A DNA stretch of 64,000 nt from Sphingomonadaceae bacterium (GCA_025359685.1 JANYEY010000096.1:1-64000), one strand, 5' to 3'; positions 27,424-37,964 are shown, counted from the stretch's first letter. The notes: generated by a model not told the origin, from the letters alone. Translations and numbers: made by a program.

Positions 27424-28263
27424 ATGTCCAGCAACTCTGCCTCGAAGAGCTTTCGCGAACGCCATCATGGCCTGATCTGGTCGCTGTTGTGGCCGGTTCG
27501 GGCCTGGTTCCCAGGTTTTCCGGTCCATCGCGGCAAGGGCGTGCTGTTCAGGCGGGTCATTTTGCCGGCCTTGCCGCCCGAACCGGCGAGCTTTGCCTAC
27601 CGCCTGCCGCATGGCGAGACGGTCGATCTGCGTTACCGCGAAGATCTTGGCACGCTGGTGCTGTTCCATGGCGGCTATGAGGATCGCGAGATCGCCGAGC
27701 TGTGCAAATATGTCCTCGACGGCGGGATTGTGTTCGATGTGGGTGCGAACATCGGCCTGTCAGCGCTGGAGTTCGCTCGCAATGCTGGCCCATCGGGCAA
27801 GGTATTCGCGTTCGAACCGCACCCTGATACAGCGGCGCGGCTGCGCGCCAATCTTGACCGCAATAGCGTGACCAATGTCGAGATAGTGCAGTCGGCCGTC
27901 GGTGCAGAGCTGGGCACGATCACCTTTAACGAGAGTGCTGATGCAACACTGAGCTCGGCCACGCTGGTTCCGCGCAACTTGGTCCGCTCGTTCGATGTCC
28001 CGCTGACGACTGTCGACAATGCCTGGACAGATGCCGGTAAGCCGGCGGTGTCAGCCCTTAAGATCGATGTCGAAGGCGGCGAACTAGCGGTGTTGCAGGG
28101 CGCGACCGAATTGCTGGCCCGCGATCACCCGGCGATCCTGCTGGAGGCATGGGGCGCAAACCAGCTTGACCCGATTCACGCGCTTCTGACTGCGGCGGGA
28201 TACGAACGGCGGCAACCTGCCGGGTTTGAACCGCGCAACTATCTCTACCTGGCCAATAGCTAG
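27424..28263 (+). CDS. FkbM-family SAM-dependent methyltransferase
   Basis: The 279-residue product has the FkbM methyltransferase domain: SAM-binding VFDVGANIGLSALEFA, acidic loop VFAFEPHPDTAARL, and LKIDVEGGELAVLQGA. FkbM enzymes O-methylate sugars, polyketides or lipids; no glycan or polyketide cluster is adjacent, so the substrate is open. The last codon region shares CTAG with the convergent dienelactone hydrolase gene. Confidence 0.92.
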   Translation: MSSNSASKSFRERHHGLIWSLLWPVRAWFPGFPVHRGKGVLFRRVILPALPPEPASFAYRLPHGETVDLRYREDLGTLVLFHGGYEDREIAELCKYVLDGGIVFDVGANIGLSALEFARNAGPSGKVFAFEPHPDTAARLRANLDRNSVTNVEIVQSAVGAELGTITFNESADATLSSATLVPRNLVRSFDVPLTTVDNAWTDAGKPAVSALKIDVEGGELAVLQGATELLARDHPAILLEAWGANQLDPIHALLTAAGYERRQPAGFEPRNYLYLANS

Positions 28264-28961
28264 CCGAACACTTCGCCCATCAGGCTGAGCATTGCAGCCC
28301 AGCTCTGACGATCGGCGCTGGCATCGTAACTGATCGAACCGTTGGCGGGCGAGGGATGCGGGTTAGCGAAGCCGTGCCCGACGCCTGAATAGCTGTGGAA
28401 GTGCCAGTTGGCCCCGGCCGCATCCATTTCCTCCCAAAATTCGATGACTTGCGTCCGCGGGACAAGCGCATCGGCATCGCCGTGGCAGACCAGGATGCGC
28501 GGCCCGACCGGGCCGCCGGCGGGTGCCTTGCGATCCGTCTCGAGTATGCCGTGAAAGCTGGCAACCAAGGCCAGATCGGCGTTCTCGCGGGCAAGTTCGA
28601 GAACCGCCTGGCCGCCCATGCAGAAGCCGATTGCCGCCCGGCGCAGGTCCGGCGCAACGGCCTCAAGCGCAGCAAGACCAGTCCGAAGCCGCGCTCGATA
28701 GAGATCGACATCGCGGCGCAGCGCTACCGCCAGCCCCATGGATGCCGGGAAATCCGGAACCGGAGCCCCGTAAAAATCGGCGATGAGCGCGAGATAGCCT
28801 TGTTCAGCCAGACCCAGCGCCTTGGCCTCGATGAACGGCGTCACGTTCATGATCGTCGGGAACACCAGAACCGCGGCACGCGGCGGCCCCGCTGGCCGCG
28901 CCAGCAGGCCGGCCAGCTTGATCGCGCCGTCGGTGTATTCGATCCGCTCGAGCGTGCTCAT
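28260..28961 (-). CDS. Dienelactone hydrolase family protein
   Basis: This 233-residue alpha/beta hydrolase shows the DLH Cys nucleophile elbow GFCMGG, the acid HGDADALV and the His in GVGHGFANP. Dienelactone hydrolases open 4-carboxymethylene-butenolides, but many genomic members have other esterase roles. It is the last gene of the MFS-cysK-DLH operon, joined to cysK by ATGA. Confidence 0.93.
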   Translation of the reverse strand: MSTLERIEYTDGAIKLAGLLARPAGPPRAAVLVFPTIMNVTPFIEAKALGLAEQGYLALIADFYGAPVPDFPASMGLAVALRRDVDLYRARLRTGLAALEAVAPDLRRAAIGFCMGGQAVLELARENADLALVASFHGILETDRKAPAGGPVGPRILVCHGDADALVPRTQVIEFWEEMDAAGANWHFHSYSGVGHGFANPHPSPANGSISYDASADRQSWAAMLSLMGEVFG

Positions 28962-29875
28962 TCGGGCAGGAAGTCCGGTACCGAGAGATAGCGCTCACCG
29001 GTATCGTAGTTGAAGCCCAGCACCCGCGAGCCTGCGGGCAAGTCGGGCAGTTTCTGCGCGATCGCGGCGAGCGTCGCGCCAGAGCTGATCCCGACCAGGA
29101 TCCCCTCTTCACGGGCACAGCGCCGCGCCATTTCCTTGGCATCGGCAGGATCGACCTGAATTGCCCCGTCGATCACCTGGGTGTGGAGGTTCGCGGGGAT
29201 AAACCCGGCGCCGATGCCCTGGATCGGGTGCGGGGCAGGCTGGCCGCCCGAGATCACCGGCGAGAGCGTCGGTTCGACCGCCCAGGCCTGCATCCCCGGC
29301 CATTTGGCCTTGAGCACTTCGGCGCAGCCGGTCAGGTGACCGCCGGTGCCAACCCCGGTGATCAGCGCGTCGATCGGTGTATCGGCAAAGTCGGCCAGAA
29401 TTTCCTGCGCGGTGGTGCGGTGGTGGATCGCGATGTTTGCGGGATTTTCGAACTGCTGCGGCATCCACGAGCCAGGGGTGGCGGTAATCAGCTCGTGCGC
29501 GCGCTCGATCGCGCCCTTCATGCCCTTTTCGCGCGGGGTCAGGTCAAAGGTCGCGCCGTAGGCCAGCATCAACCGGCGCCGCTCTATCGACATCGATTCG
29601 GGCATGACCAGCACCAGCTTGTAACCCTTGACCGCCGCCGCCATCGCTAGGCCGATCCCGGTGTTACCGCTGGTCGGCTCAACAATCGTGCCGCCGGGTT
29701 TGAGGCTGCCGTCAGCCTCGGCCGCTTCGATCATGGCGAGGCCGATGCGGTCCTTGATCGATCCGCCGGGGTTCGATCGTTCGGACTTCACCCAGACTTC
29801 GTGATCGGGGAACATCCGGGCCAGCCTGATGTGCGGGGTGTTGCCGATGGTGGCGAGAACGCTGTCAGCCTTCAT
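28958..29875 (-). CDS. cysK: Cysteine synthase A (O-acetylserine sulfhydrylase)
   Basis: This 305-residue PLP enzyme makes cysteine from O-acetylserine and sulfide. The PLP Lys is in [12 protein letters not shown], the substrate loop is [11 protein letters not shown] and the phosphate loop is [10 protein letters not shown]. It is coupled by ATGA overlaps to the MFS gene before it and the hydrolase after it. Confidence 0.96.
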   Translation of the reverse strand: MKADSVLATIGNTPHIRLARMFPDHEVWVKSERSNPGGSIKDRIGLAMIEAAEADGSLKPGGTIVEPTSGNTGIGLAMAAAVKGYKLVLVMPESMSIERRRLMLAYGATFDLTPREKGMKGAIERAHELITATPGSWMPQQFENPANIAIHHRTTAQEILADFADTPIDALITGVGTGGHLTGCAEVLKAKWPGMQAWAVEPTLSPVISGGQPAPHPIQGIGAGFIPANLHTQVIDGAIQVDPADAKEMARRCAREEGILVGISSGATLAAIAQKLPDLPAGSRVLGFNYDTGERYLSVPDFLPE

Positions 29876-31137
29876 GGGACCAATTCCTTGTTGCGGTATT
29901 GCGGAGCGAATGTCTTGGCGCGCTTCAGTTCGGGGAACAACGCCGTCCAGATCGCGGTTACGATGATAGCTCCCGCGCCGCCCAGTGCAACCGCGCCGAC
30001 CGGACCCAGAAATGCGGCAGCCAGCCCGGATTGCATTTCGCCAAGTTCGTTCGAGGCGGAAATGGCGAGGCCCGAGATCGAGGACACCCGCCCGCGCATC
30101 TCATCGGGGGTGTTGAGCTGAACCAGCGTGTTGCGGATGAACACCGAAATCGCGTCGGCCGCGCCCAATAGTGCCAGCGTGCCGAGCGACAGCGCAAAAC
30201 TTGTCGACAATCCGAACACCAGCGTCGCCAGGCCATAGCCGGCAACCGCCCACAGCATCTTGGCGCCGACATTCCGCGCGATCGGACGGAACCCCAGATA
30301 GATTGCGACCAGCGACGCGCCAAGCGCAGGGGCGGCGCGCATCAGGCCGAGGCCTTCGTCGCCGACATGGAGCACGTCATAGGCAAAGGCCGGCAGCATC
30401 GCGGTTGCGCCGCCGAGGAGCACCGCGAACAGGTCAAGCGTCACGCAGCCGAGCAGGAACCGCTCACGCCAGACGAATTTTGCGCCATCGCCCATCAGCT
30501 TGAGCGGCGGCTCTTTGGCGGCGGCAGGCGGCGCGCGGTGCCGGATCGCGAGCAGGGCGATGATCGCCAGCGTCAAGGTAATCGCCGAGAACCAATAGGG
30601 CAGGGCACTGTTGCGGGCGAGCAGGAAGCCGCCGAGTGCTGGCCCGAGCACCGCCGCCGATTGCCAGGCGACCGAACTGAACGCGATCGCCTTTGGCAGC
30701 AGTGCGGCGGGAACGACATTGGGCACGATCGCGCTCAATGAGGGACCGATAAATACCCGCGCCGCCCCGTAACACGCGGCCAGCAAGAACAGCAGCGGCA
30801 AGGTCAGGAACTCTTGCGCATTGGCCACGGCCAGACCGATGGCAATTAGCAGATCAACCCCGGTTGCAGTCGCGGCGACAAAGCGCCGGTCCATCCGGTC
30901 GGCGACCACGCCCGCGAGCGGGGTCAGGATCAGGAAGGGAATGAACTGCGTGAGGCCAAGTACGCCGAGCATGAACGAGGCCTGCTGCTCATCCATGTGA
31001 TATTGAGTGCGGGCGATCTGGTAAGTCTGCGCGCCGATCACGACCACCATCGCGGTTGTGGCCGCGACCGAGATGAATCTCGCCAGCCAGACCAGGCGAT
31101 AGTCGCGGACTTGCAGGGGATGTGTCGGTTCGCTCAC
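29872..31137 (-). CDS. MFS transporter (EntS/MFS_3-like)
   Basis: A twelve-helix major facilitator protein of about 421 residues, with the loop 2-3 motif [12 protein letters not shown] and the later [18 protein letters not shown]. It resembles the EntS-type exporters (MFS_3), so it is probably an exporter, substrate unknown. The frame opens at TTG 31173, but GTG 31137 ([14 protein letters not shown]) gives a more usual cytoplasmic N-terminus; neither has a good ribosome site, so the start is uncertain. It heads the operon with cysK and the hydrolase. Confidence 0.9.
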   Translation of the reverse strand: MSEPTHPLQVRDYRLVWLARFISVAATTAMVVVIGAQTYQIARTQYHMDEQQASFMLGVLGLTQFIPFLILTPLAGVVADRMDRRFVAATATGVDLLIAIGLAVANAQEFLTLPLLFLLAACYGAARVFIGPSLSAIVPNVVPAALLPKAIAFSSVAWQSAAVLGPALGGFLLARNSALPYWFSAITLTLAIIALLAIRHRAPPAAAKEPPLKLMGDGAKFVWRERFLLGCVTLDLFAVLLGGATAMLPAFAYDVLHVGDEGLGLMRAAPALGASLVAIYLGFRPIARNVGAKMLWAVAGYGLATLVFGLSTSFALSLGTLALLGAADAISVFIRNTLVQLNTPDEMRGRVSSISGLAISASNELGEMQSGLAAAFLGPVGAVALGGAGAIIVTAIWTALFPELKRAKTFAPQYRNKELVP

Positions 31138-31219
31138 GTCACCCGCAATGGCAGCGGCAAGAGCGATTGCCAAGGCAGGTGTTGCTTCGCCCGGCTAAAC
31201 GCGGGCTTTAGCCGAACTT

Positions 31220-31276
31220 AGCGTGAGCGGCGTAGGCGTTCAGCGTGAGCGGCGTAGGCGTTTAGCGTGAGCGGCG
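31220..31276. repeat. 22-base tandem repeat, about 2.6 copies
   Basis: AGCGTGAGCGGCGTAGGCGT plus two bases occurs at 31220-31241 and 31242-31263 with one difference (last base), and a third, truncated copy (13 bases) follows at 31264-31276. The third copy is the coding end of the PilZ gene, so the array looks like outward slippage of the last codons of that gene into the gap before the MFS gene. Confidence 0.9.
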
Positions 31277-31600
31277 CAGTCGCGGATTGGGCTGAAGCGC
31301 ATCAATCATCCGCATGAAGTCTTCAAGGCGGACGATGCGTTCGAACTGGAAGCCCGCTCGCCCTTCGGCCACCCAGATCAGGTGTGCTTCGATGCGGCCA
31401 ATTTCGGGGAGGCGGATGATCACGCGCTCGCCGCGGGTAAGATCCAGATCTCCATCAACCATGAAGCCATGGGCCGACACGTTCACCACGTGCAGGTGAA
31501 TATCGCCAAGGCGGCGGTGTTCACCAATTACGCTGTAGTCTACCGGATGCCGCGCCGCGCGGCGCAGATCGGTAACCGTCAATTGAGCTCCTGCGCCCAT
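31262..31600 (-). CDS. PilZ-domain protein
   Basis: From ATG 31600 the protein is 112 residues and essentially a lone PilZ domain: RRAARHP (RxxxR-type arginine motif) and NVSAHG (the NxSxxG motif) are both present, so c-di-GMP binding is expected. ATG 31600 is preferred because GGAGG stands about ten bases upstream; ATG at 31672 would give 136 residues. It is downstream of tyrS on the same strand. Its last codons are duplicated as tandem repeats beyond the stop. Confidence 0.85.
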   Translation of the reverse strand: MGAGAQLTVTDLRRAARHPVDYSVIGEHRRLGDIHLHVVNVSAHGFMVDGDLDLTRGERVIIRLPEIGRIEAHLIWVAEGRAGFQFERIVRLEDFMRMIDALQPNPRLRRSR

Positions 31601-31692
31601 GCCAGCAATGCCTCCATGAAATCGAATTCGCACATTGCCCGGCAAAGGCAAACATTGCGTAAATGGCGGCAAAGATTTGCCGGGCAGCAGTC

Positions 31693-32916
31693 TCAGACTG
31701 GCCGGATTATGCCGTGCTTTTTCTTGCCTGCGGAGAGCCGGTATTCGGCGCCCTCGGCAATCTGCGCAGTTTCATCGGTGATTTGCGCGCCATTGAGCCG
31801 CGCCCCGCCGCCAGCGATCAGCCGCTTCGCTTCGCCGCGGCTGGCGGCAAAACCAATCTCGACCAGGGCATCGATCACCGCGATTCCGGCGTCCGGCAGC
31901 GCCAGCACTGGCAGATCTTCGCCAATGCCGCCGCCAACAAAGGTTGCCGCTGCGGTGGACGCGGCCGCTTCGGCTGCATCGGCACCCCGGCAGAGCTTGG
32001 TCACTTCGTTCGCCAAGACGACCTTGGCCGCGTTGATCTCGCTGCCTTCAAGCGATTCGAGCCGGGCAATTTCGCCGAGTGGCAAATCGGTGAACAGCCG
32101 CAGGAAGCGGCCCACATCGCGGTCATCCGCGTTGCGCCAATATTGCCAGAAATCGTAAGCCGGAAGCTGCTCTTCGTTGAGCCAGACTGCCCCAGCGGCG
32201 GTCTTACCCATCTTGGCGCCGTCCGCCGTGGTCAGCAGCGGAGTGGTCAGCCCGAACACTTCCTTGCCCTCCATTCGCCGCGAAAGTTCAATCCCGTTGA
32301 CGATGTTGCCCCACTGATCGCTGCCGCCCATCTGCAAGCGGCAGCCATGGTGCAGTGCCAGCTCGCGGAAATCGTACGCCTGCAAGATCATGTAGTTGAA
32401 TTCGAGGAATGTCAGCGGCTGTTCGCGCTCGAGCCGCAGCTTGACGGAGTCGAAGGTCAGCATGCGGTTTATCGTGAAGTGCGGACCCACGTCGCGCAGC
32501 AGGTCAACATAGCCAAGCTTGCTCAGCCACTCGTCGTTGTTGACCATCACTGCATCAGTCGGCCTGTCACCGAAGGTCAGGTAGCGTTCGAACACCCGGC
32601 GGATCGAGGCAATGTTGGCGTCGATCATTTCGCTGGTCAGCAGCTTGCGGCTTTCATCCTTGCCGGATGGATCGCCGACCTTAGTGGTCCCGCCGCCCAT
32701 CAGCACGATCGGTTTGTGCCCGGCCTGCTGTAGCCGCCGCAGCATCATGATCTGGACCAGCGACCCCACATGCAGCGATGGCGCGGTGGCGTCGAAGCCG
32801 ATATAACCGGGCACGACCTGCTTGTTCGCCAAGGCGTCGAGCCCGGCTGCATCGGTAAGCTGGTGAATGTAGCCGCGCTCGTTTAGCAAGCGGAGAAGGG
32901 CAGAGATGTATGTCAT
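31693..32916 (-). CDS. tyrS: Tyrosyl-tRNA synthetase
   Basis: This 407-residue class I synthetase shows the HIGH-like motif APSLHVGSL, the tyrosine pocket and [16 protein letters not shown]-like KMGKT, and a C-terminal S4 RNA-binding domain with [19 protein letters not shown] at 32916 ([15 protein letters not shown]) matches the family; an in-frame ATG at 32988 would add 24 unconserved residues that overlap the divergent DOMON-like gene. Confidence 0.97.
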   Translation of the reverse strand: MTYISALLRLLNERGYIHQLTDAAGLDALANKQVVPGYIGFDATAPSLHVGSLVQIMMLRRLQQAGHKPIVLMGGGTTKVGDPSGKDESRKLLTSEMIDANIASIRRVFERYLTFGDRPTDAVMVNNDEWLSKLGYVDLLRDVGPHFTINRMLTFDSVKLRLEREQPLTFLEFNYMILQAYDFRELALHHGCRLQMGGSDQWGNIVNGIELSRRMEGKEVFGLTTPLLTTADGAKMGKTAAGAVWLNEEQLPAYDFWQYWRNADDRDVGRFLRLFTDLPLGEIARLESLEGSEINAAKVVLANEVTKLCRGADAAEAAASTAAATFVGGGIGEDLPVLALPDAGIAVIDALVEIGFAASRGEAKRLIAGGGARLNGAQITDETAQIAEGAEYRLSAGKKKHGIIRPV

Positions 32917-32954
32917 GGCGCGGCGGCGGTTAGCACGGGGAATTGGACTTGGGA

Positions 32955-33482
32955 ATGTTCGAGCTGATTTGCCATCGAGATACGCCATCGACTTCGAATC
33001 TTCGTTTGAGTGTCACTGTTGCTAGCGAGCATGATCGTATTTTGAGCTGGTTTGTGGTACAGGGGGCGGTCGACAGCGTTTTGATTCCGGGTGAGCAAAA
33101 GCCTTGCCGAACCGACGGACTTTGGCAGACGACATGCTTCGAAATGTTCCTGGGATCGGCAGATGGCTCGTATTTCGAATACAATTACTCGCCATCCAGA
33201 CAATGGGCGGCTTACGAATTCGCCTCGTATCGCGAGGGTATGACCGAACTGGAGGTAGATGGGCATCCGCAAGTGGTCTTTTTAAACGAAGGCGACCATT
33301 TGATTCTGCCTGCGCACATTGCGTGGCTGAAGGCTGGCGAGTTCTCGCTAGGCTTGTCCGCCGTGATTGAAGAAACCAACGGGACCAAGAGCTACTGGGC
33401 ACTCGCACACCCGCCGGGCCAGCCCGACTTCCACCATCCTACTTGCTTCGCCGCGACGCTTCCGGCACCGGACGAACCATGA
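32955..33482 (+). CDS. DOMON-like domain protein
   Basis: The 175-residue soluble protein has no signal peptide. Its beta-rich sequence, with [14 protein letters not shown] and [17 protein letters not shown], fits the DOMON-like group often found next to DUF1343 genes in sphingomonads. DOMON domains bind haem or sugars; no haem ligand pair is obvious here. The stop overlaps the next ATG (ATGA). ATG 32955 is chosen over TTG 32943. Confidence 0.75.
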   Translation: MFELICHRDTPSTSNLRLSVTVASEHDRILSWFVVQGAVDSVLIPGEQKPCRTDGLWQTTCFEMFLGSADGSYFEYNYSPSRQWAAYEFASYREGMTELEVDGHPQVVFLNEGDHLILPAHIAWLKAGEFSLGLSAVIEETNGTKSYWALAHPPGQPDFHHPTCFAATLPAPDEP

Positions 33483-34675
33483 ATTTCGGCATAGATCGCC
33501 TGCTGGCTGACCCATCCTTGCGCGCCCCACTCGAAGGTAAGCGCGTCGCCTTGATTGCGCACCCTGCGTCGGTGACCGCTGACCTTACCCATTCGCTCGA
33601 CGCGCTGATCGCGGTGGGGGTCAATGTCAGCTCAGCGTTCGGCCCGCAGCACGGACTCAAGGGCGACAAGCAGGACAACATGGTCGAGACCCCGGACGAG
33701 GTCGATCCGGCTTATGGCATTCCCGTGTTCAGCCTTTATGGCGAAGTGCGCCGCCCCAGCGGGCAGATGATGAGCACCGCGGATGTGTTCCTGTTCGACC
33801 TGCAGGACCTGGGCTGCCGTATCTATACCTTCGTCACCACATTACTCTACCTCCTCGAAGCCGCGCACGGAACCGGGAAGGCCGTGTGGGTGCTTGATCG
33901 CCCCAATCCGGCGGGGCGTCCGATCGAAGGCAGCACGCTGCTGCCCGGGCAGGAAAGCTTCGTTGGCGCAGGCCCGATGCCGATGCGCCACGGGCTGACC
34001 CTCGGCGAAATGGGCCTTTGGTTCATCGATCACTTCAAGCTCGATGTCGATTACCACGTGATCGCGATGGAGGGTTGGGAGCCTGAAGGTCCGGGCTTTG
34101 GCTGGCCCGAAAACCGGATCTGGATCAACCCCAGTCCCAATGCCGCAAACGTCAACATGGCGCGGGCCTATGCCGGTACGGTCATGCTCGAAGGTGCGAA
34201 CCTTAGCGAGGGGCGCGGCACCACTCGCCCGCTTGAAGTGCTGTTCGGCGCGCCCGATCTGGATGCCAAAGCGGTGCATGCGGAGATGCGCTGGATCGCG
34301 CCGCAGTGGCTGACCGGAGCTGCGCTGCGTGAATGCTGGTTCACGCCGACCTTCCACAAGCATGCCGGCGCGCTGTGCAGCGGCTTAATGATCCATGCCG
34401 AGGGTTCGTTCTACGACCACCTTACTTTCCGGCCCTGGCGGATGCAGGCGCTGGCCTTCAAGGCGATCCGCAACCTCTACCCGGACTACGACCTGTGGCG
34501 CGATTTCGCTTATGAATATGAGTTCGAGCGGCTGGCGATCGACGTGATAAATGGCGGCCCGGCGCTGCGCGAGTGGGTTGACGATGCCGGGGCGCAGCCA
34601 GGTGACCTGGAGGCACTGGCGAGTCGTGATGAAGCGGCCTGGGCTGAAACGGTTCGGCGACTGCTGCTGTACTGA
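33479..34675 (+). CDS. DUF1343 / NamZ-like exo-beta-N-acetylmuramidase
   Basis: The 398-residue protein shows the DUF1343 blocks VALIAHPASV, FGPQHGLKGDKQDNM, FSLYGEVRRPS, FDLQDLGCRIYTF, DRPNPAGRPIEG and LSEGRGTTRPLE. The family includes NamZ, which removes terminal N-acetylmuramic acid from glycan chains for cell-wall recycling. No signal peptide is visible, unlike secreted NamZ, so a cytoplasmic recycling role or non-classical export is possible. It is coupled to the DOMON-like gene by ATGA, and the M24 peptidase follows 21 bases later. Confidence 0.88.
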   Translation: MNFGIDRLLADPSLRAPLEGKRVALIAHPASVTADLTHSLDALIAVGVNVSSAFGPQHGLKGDKQDNMVETPDEVDPAYGIPVFSLYGEVRRPSGQMMSTADVFLFDLQDLGCRIYTFVTTLLYLLEAAHGTGKAVWVLDRPNPAGRPIEGSTLLPGQESFVGAGPMPMRHGLTLGEMGLWFIDHFKLDVDYHVIAMEGWEPEGPGFGWPENRIWINPSPNAANVNMARAYAGTVMLEGANLSEGRGTTRPLEVLFGAPDLDAKAVHAEMRWIAPQWLTGAALRECWFTPTFHKHAGALCSGLMIHAEGSFYDHLTFRPWRMQALAFKAIRNLYPDYDLWRDFAYEYEFERLAIDVINGGPALREWVDDAGAQPGDLEALASRDEAAWAETVRRLLLY

Positions 34676-34696
34676 TCTTTCGCGAAAGGACTGACA

Positions 34697-35950
34697 ATGG
34701 ACCGCCGCACTTTGTTCAAGGGGATTGCCGGCGAGGGCATCGTGGCTGCGCTCCCGGCAAGCAAAGCCGCTGCGGCGGATCGTCCCTCACTGCTCGATCT
34801 AGCCGCGAGCGCAAAGCCGATCACCCGCGCCGAACGGACCGACCGGATCAGCCGTCTGCAGGCACAACTGCGCAAGGCCGGGATCGGGGCGATTCTGATC
34901 GAGGCCGGATCGAGCCTCGACTACTTTACCGGCATTCAGTGGTGGCGCAGCGAGCGCATGACCGCCGCGGTTATCCCAGCAAATGGCGAACCGGTGGTGG
35001 TGACGCCGTTCTTCGAAGCACCGTCGATCAGGGAAACGCTCGATGTGCCCGCGAGCATCCGCACCTGGGATGAACACGAGAATCCCATGGCGCTGGTCGC
35101 GGGTTGGCTTAGCGAACGCAAACTGACCGCCCGGCCGCTGGCGCTTGAGGAAACGGTGCGCGAATTCATCCGCGACGGACTGCAAAAGGCGATGCCGCGC
35201 GCGGTAATCGTCTCGGGCGCGGACTTGGTGCGCGCGGTGCGGATGCGCAAGACTGCGGCGGAACTGGCGCTGATGCAGGTCGCCAACACCATCACGCTCA
35301 ACGCGATGAACCATGCTGCCGGGCAGGTCCGGAAGGGCATGACGCCGGCCGACATCGTCGCGCTGATCGTCGATGCAACTCGCAAGCAGGGCGGCGATGC
35401 CGACGGCGGACTGGTCCTGCTGGGTGAGGCTGCGGCCTATCCGCACGGTTCGCACCAGAAGCAGGAAGTGCGCGAAGGCGAAGTGATCCTGATGGACTGC
35501 GGCTGCCAGGTGCACGGCTACACCTCGGACATTTCGCGCACGATCGTGCTGGGCGAACCCAGCACCGAACTGCGCAAGGTCTGGGCGCATGTCCGGCAGG
35601 GGCAGCAGATCGTCATGGATACCGCCCGGGTCGGCGTTGAATGCGGCGCGGTCGATGATGCGGTGCGGCGGCACTACGAAAGCCTCGGCTACGGACCGGG
35701 CTACAAGCTGCCGGGCCTGTCACACCGCACCGGCCACGGCATCGGCATGGACGGGCACGAGCCGGTCAACCTGGTCCATCTCGAAAAGACCCGGAGGGAC
35801 GTGGGCATGTGCTTTTCGAATGAGCCCGGCCTTTATCTGCCGGGCAAGTTCGGGGTGCGCTTGGAGGACTGCTTCACCATCACCGCCGATGGGCCGCGGT
35901 CATTCACCAGTCTGTCGCAGAGCATCGATCCGGCCGAAGCCTTCAGTTGA
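34697..35950 (+). CDS. M24-family metallopeptidase (Xaa-Pro aminopeptidase-like), exported
   Basis: The 417-residue protein starts with a Tat-like signal (MDRRTLFKG, hydrophobic stretch, Ala-rich end). The creatinase-like N-domain is followed by the pita-bread domain with the five metal ligands in VILMDCGCQVHGYTSDISRT (two Asp), HRTGHGIGMDGHE (His), FSNEPGLYLPG (Glu) and GVRLEDCF (Glu). It likely cleaves Xaa-Pro bonds in the periplasm. It is the third gene of the DOMON/NamZ group. It ends with an 8-base convergent overlap with the dioxygenase gene. Confidence 0.92.
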   Translation: MDRRTLFKGIAGEGIVAALPASKAAAADRPSLLDLAASAKPITRAERTDRISRLQAQLRKAGIGAILIEAGSSLDYFTGIQWWRSERMTAAVIPANGEPVVVTPFFEAPSIRETLDVPASIRTWDEHENPMALVAGWLSERKLTARPLALEETVREFIRDGLQKAMPRAVIVSGADLVRAVRMRKTAAELALMQVANTITLNAMNHAAGQVRKGMTPADIVALIVDATRKQGGDADGGLVLLGEAAAYPHGSHQKQEVREGEVILMDCGCQVHGYTSDISRTIVLGEPSTELRKVWAHVRQGQQIVMDTARVGVECGAVDDAVRRHYESLGYGPGYKLPGLSHRTGHGIGMDGHEPVNLVHLEKTRRDVGMCFSNEPGLYLPGKFGVRLEDCFTITADGPRSFTSLSQSIDPAEAFS

Positions 35951-36743
35951 TCGCGGCGAGCAGGCCGGTATCCCCGATCAGGTAACAGGTCATCGACAGC
36001 GCGCCGTCGATCGTATCGTTGAACACGCCGACCCCGTCACCGGATAGCCGTGCGCCGACCGGGTAGAGCAGCGGGAGATAGTGCTCCGCGCTGTTGATCG
36101 CGGCGGCTGCGGCTTCGTCGCTGGGAGCAAACCGGGTGAGTGCCGCGTGGTCGCCGGCGATCACAGCGGTGTTGACGCGGGTCTGGAAATCAACCGCCCA
36201 ATCGGGCCTGGTCCCGGCGAACTGCCGCCACAGGCCAAGATTGTGCACCACGTTGCCGCTGCCCACGATCAGGACACCTTCATCGCGCAGGGGTGCAAGC
36301 TTTGCGGCCAAAGCCAGGTGCTGCTCGGGCGAGAGCGAGCGGTCGAGGCTCATCTCGACCATTGGTATTTTGGCGTCAGGGAACATCGGCTGCATCACCC
36401 CCCAGGCACCGTGATCGAAACCCCAGTCGCTTGCCGGTTGAACCAATTGCGCACCGAGCAAGGCCTCCAAACGCGCGATCAGCTTGGCCGAACCCGGGGC
36501 AGGGTATTGCAAGGCAAACAACTCGGGCGGAAAGCCGCGGAAATCGTGGATGGTCTTCGGCCACTCGCCTGCGGTCACATGCACCGCGCCCTCGGTTTCC
36601 CAATGCGCCGAGATCACCAGGATCGCTTGTGGGTGGGGCAGAACCTTGCCCAGCGCCTGCCAAGCGCGGCGCTCGGGTCCGTCGGTGATCGTGGTCATCG
36701 GCGAACCGTGGCCGAGGAACAGGGCAGGGAGGCGTTGTGTCAT
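35943..36743 (-). CDS. 4,5-DOPA-extradiol-type dioxygenase (YgiD/LigB family)
   Basis: The 266-residue product belongs to the class III extradiol dioxygenases of the DODA/YgiD type. Metal-binding His residues are in FLGHGSPM, VISAHWET and FDHGAWGVM, with a further His in INSAEHYLPLL. The true substrate is probably an endogenous catechol; DOPA cleavage is known only for some family members. It is convergent with the M24 gene and not in an evident operon. Confidence 0.93.
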   Translation of the reverse strand: MTQRLPALFLGHGSPMTTITDGPERRAWQALGKVLPHPQAILVISAHWETEGAVHVTAGEWPKTIHDFRGFPPELFALQYPAPGSAKLIARLEALLGAQLVQPASDWGFDHGAWGVMQPMFPDAKIPMVEMSLDRSLSPEQHLALAAKLAPLRDEGVLIVGSGNVVHNLGLWRQFAGTRPDWAVDFQTRVNTAVIAGDHAALTRFAPSDEAAAAAINSAEHYLPLLYPVGARLSGDGVGVFNDTIDGALSMTCYLIGDTGLLAAIN

Positions 36744-36782
36744 GCCGTCAAAATGGGGTGAGCGCCTCAGCAGCGCAACACA

Positions 36783-37964
36783 TCAATGCTTCTTGCGGGT
36801 CAATTCACGCATGGCATCGTCCAGCCCCGCGAGGGTCAGCGGATACATCGAACCGCCGACCAGTTCCTTGATCATCTTGGTCGACTGCGAATAATTCCAC
36901 TGCTTTTCGGGCACCGGGTTGATCCACACCGTGGCGGGATAAACGTGCGCGACGCGCCTCATCCATTCGGTCCCCGCTTCCTCGTTGAAATGCTCGACCG
37001 AACCGCCCGGATGGGTGATCTCGTACGGGCTCATCGCGGCATCGCCGACGAAGACAGCTTTGTAGTCGTGCCCGTACTTGTGGAGGATATCCCAGGTGTT
37101 CGTGCGGTCCGACCAGCGGCGCTTGTTGTCTTTCCACACGCCTTCGTAGAGGCAGTTGTGGAAGTAGAAGAATTCAAGGTTCTTGAACTCGGTGGTGGCG
37201 GCGCTGAACAGCTCTTCGACCAGTTTGATGAACGGGTCCATTGATCCGCCGACGTCGAGGAACAGCAGCAGCTTGACCGCATTGTGCCGCTCGGGCCGCA
37301 TATGGATATCGAGCCAGCCCTGCCGCGCGGTACCTTCGATCGTTGCGTCGAGATCAAGCTCGTCGGCGCTGCCTTCGCGCGCAAACCGGCGCAAGCGGCG
37401 CAGCGCGATCTTGATGTTGCGGGTGCCGAGCTCGCGGGTGTTGTCGAGATTCTGGAACTCGCGTTTCTCCCACACCTTGAGCGCGCGCTTGTGCTTGCTC
37501 TCGCCGCCGATCCGAACGCCTTCGGGGTTATAACCGTCGTTGCCATAAGGTGACGTGCCGCCGGTGCCGACCCATTTGTCGCCGCCCTGGTGGCGCTTCT
37601 GCTGTTCCTCGAGGCGTTTCTTGAGCGTCTCCATGATCTCGTCCCACGAGCCAAGCGACTTGATCGCTTCCATTTCCTCGGGTGTGAGGAATTTCTCGGC
37701 AACGGCCTTCAGCCATTCCTCAGGGATATCGATTGGGGTCTGGCCGTAGCTGGTGAGCAGCCCTTTGAAGACCTTGTTGAACACCTGGTCGAACCGGTCG
37801 ATCAGACCTTCGTCCTTCACGAAGGTGGCGCGCGACAGGTAATAGAATGCCTCGGGCGTCTGCTCGATCACCTCCTTGTCGAGCGCTTCCAGCAGCACCA
37901 GGTGCTCCTTGAAGCTGGCCCCGATCCCGGCGGCGCGCAATTCGTCGACGAAGTTGAAGAACAT
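36783..37964 (-). CDS. CoxE-like VWA-domain protein
   Basis: The 393-residue protein has an N-terminal helical region and a C-terminal von Willebrand A domain. The metal-adhesion motif reads LLFLDVGGSMDPF, i.e. DxGxS in place of DxSxS, then FFYFHNCLYEGVW and VFVGDAAMSPYE. Paired with the MoxR ATPase immediately upstream, it forms the common MoxR-VWA chaperone-like module that matures metal- or cofactor-containing complexes. No client gene (such as coxL) is adjacent. Confidence 0.93.
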   Translation of the reverse strand: MFFNFVDELRAAGIGASFKEHLVLLEALDKEVIEQTPEAFYYLSRATFVKDEGLIDRFDQVFNKVFKGLLTSYGQTPIDIPEEWLKAVAEKFLTPEEMEAIKSLGSWDEIMETLKKRLEEQQKRHQGGDKWVGTGGTSPYGNDGYNPEGVRIGGESKHKRALKVWEKREFQNLDNTRELGTRNIKIALRRLRRFAREGSADELDLDATIEGTARQGWLDIHMRPERHNAVKLLLFLDVGGSMDPFIKLVEELFSAATTEFKNLEFFYFHNCLYEGVWKDNKRRWSDRTNTWDILHKYGHDYKAVFVGDAAMSPYEITHPGGSVEHFNEEAGTEWMRRVAHVYPATVWINPVPEKQWNYSQSTKMIKELVGGSMYPLTLAGLDDAMRELTRKKH

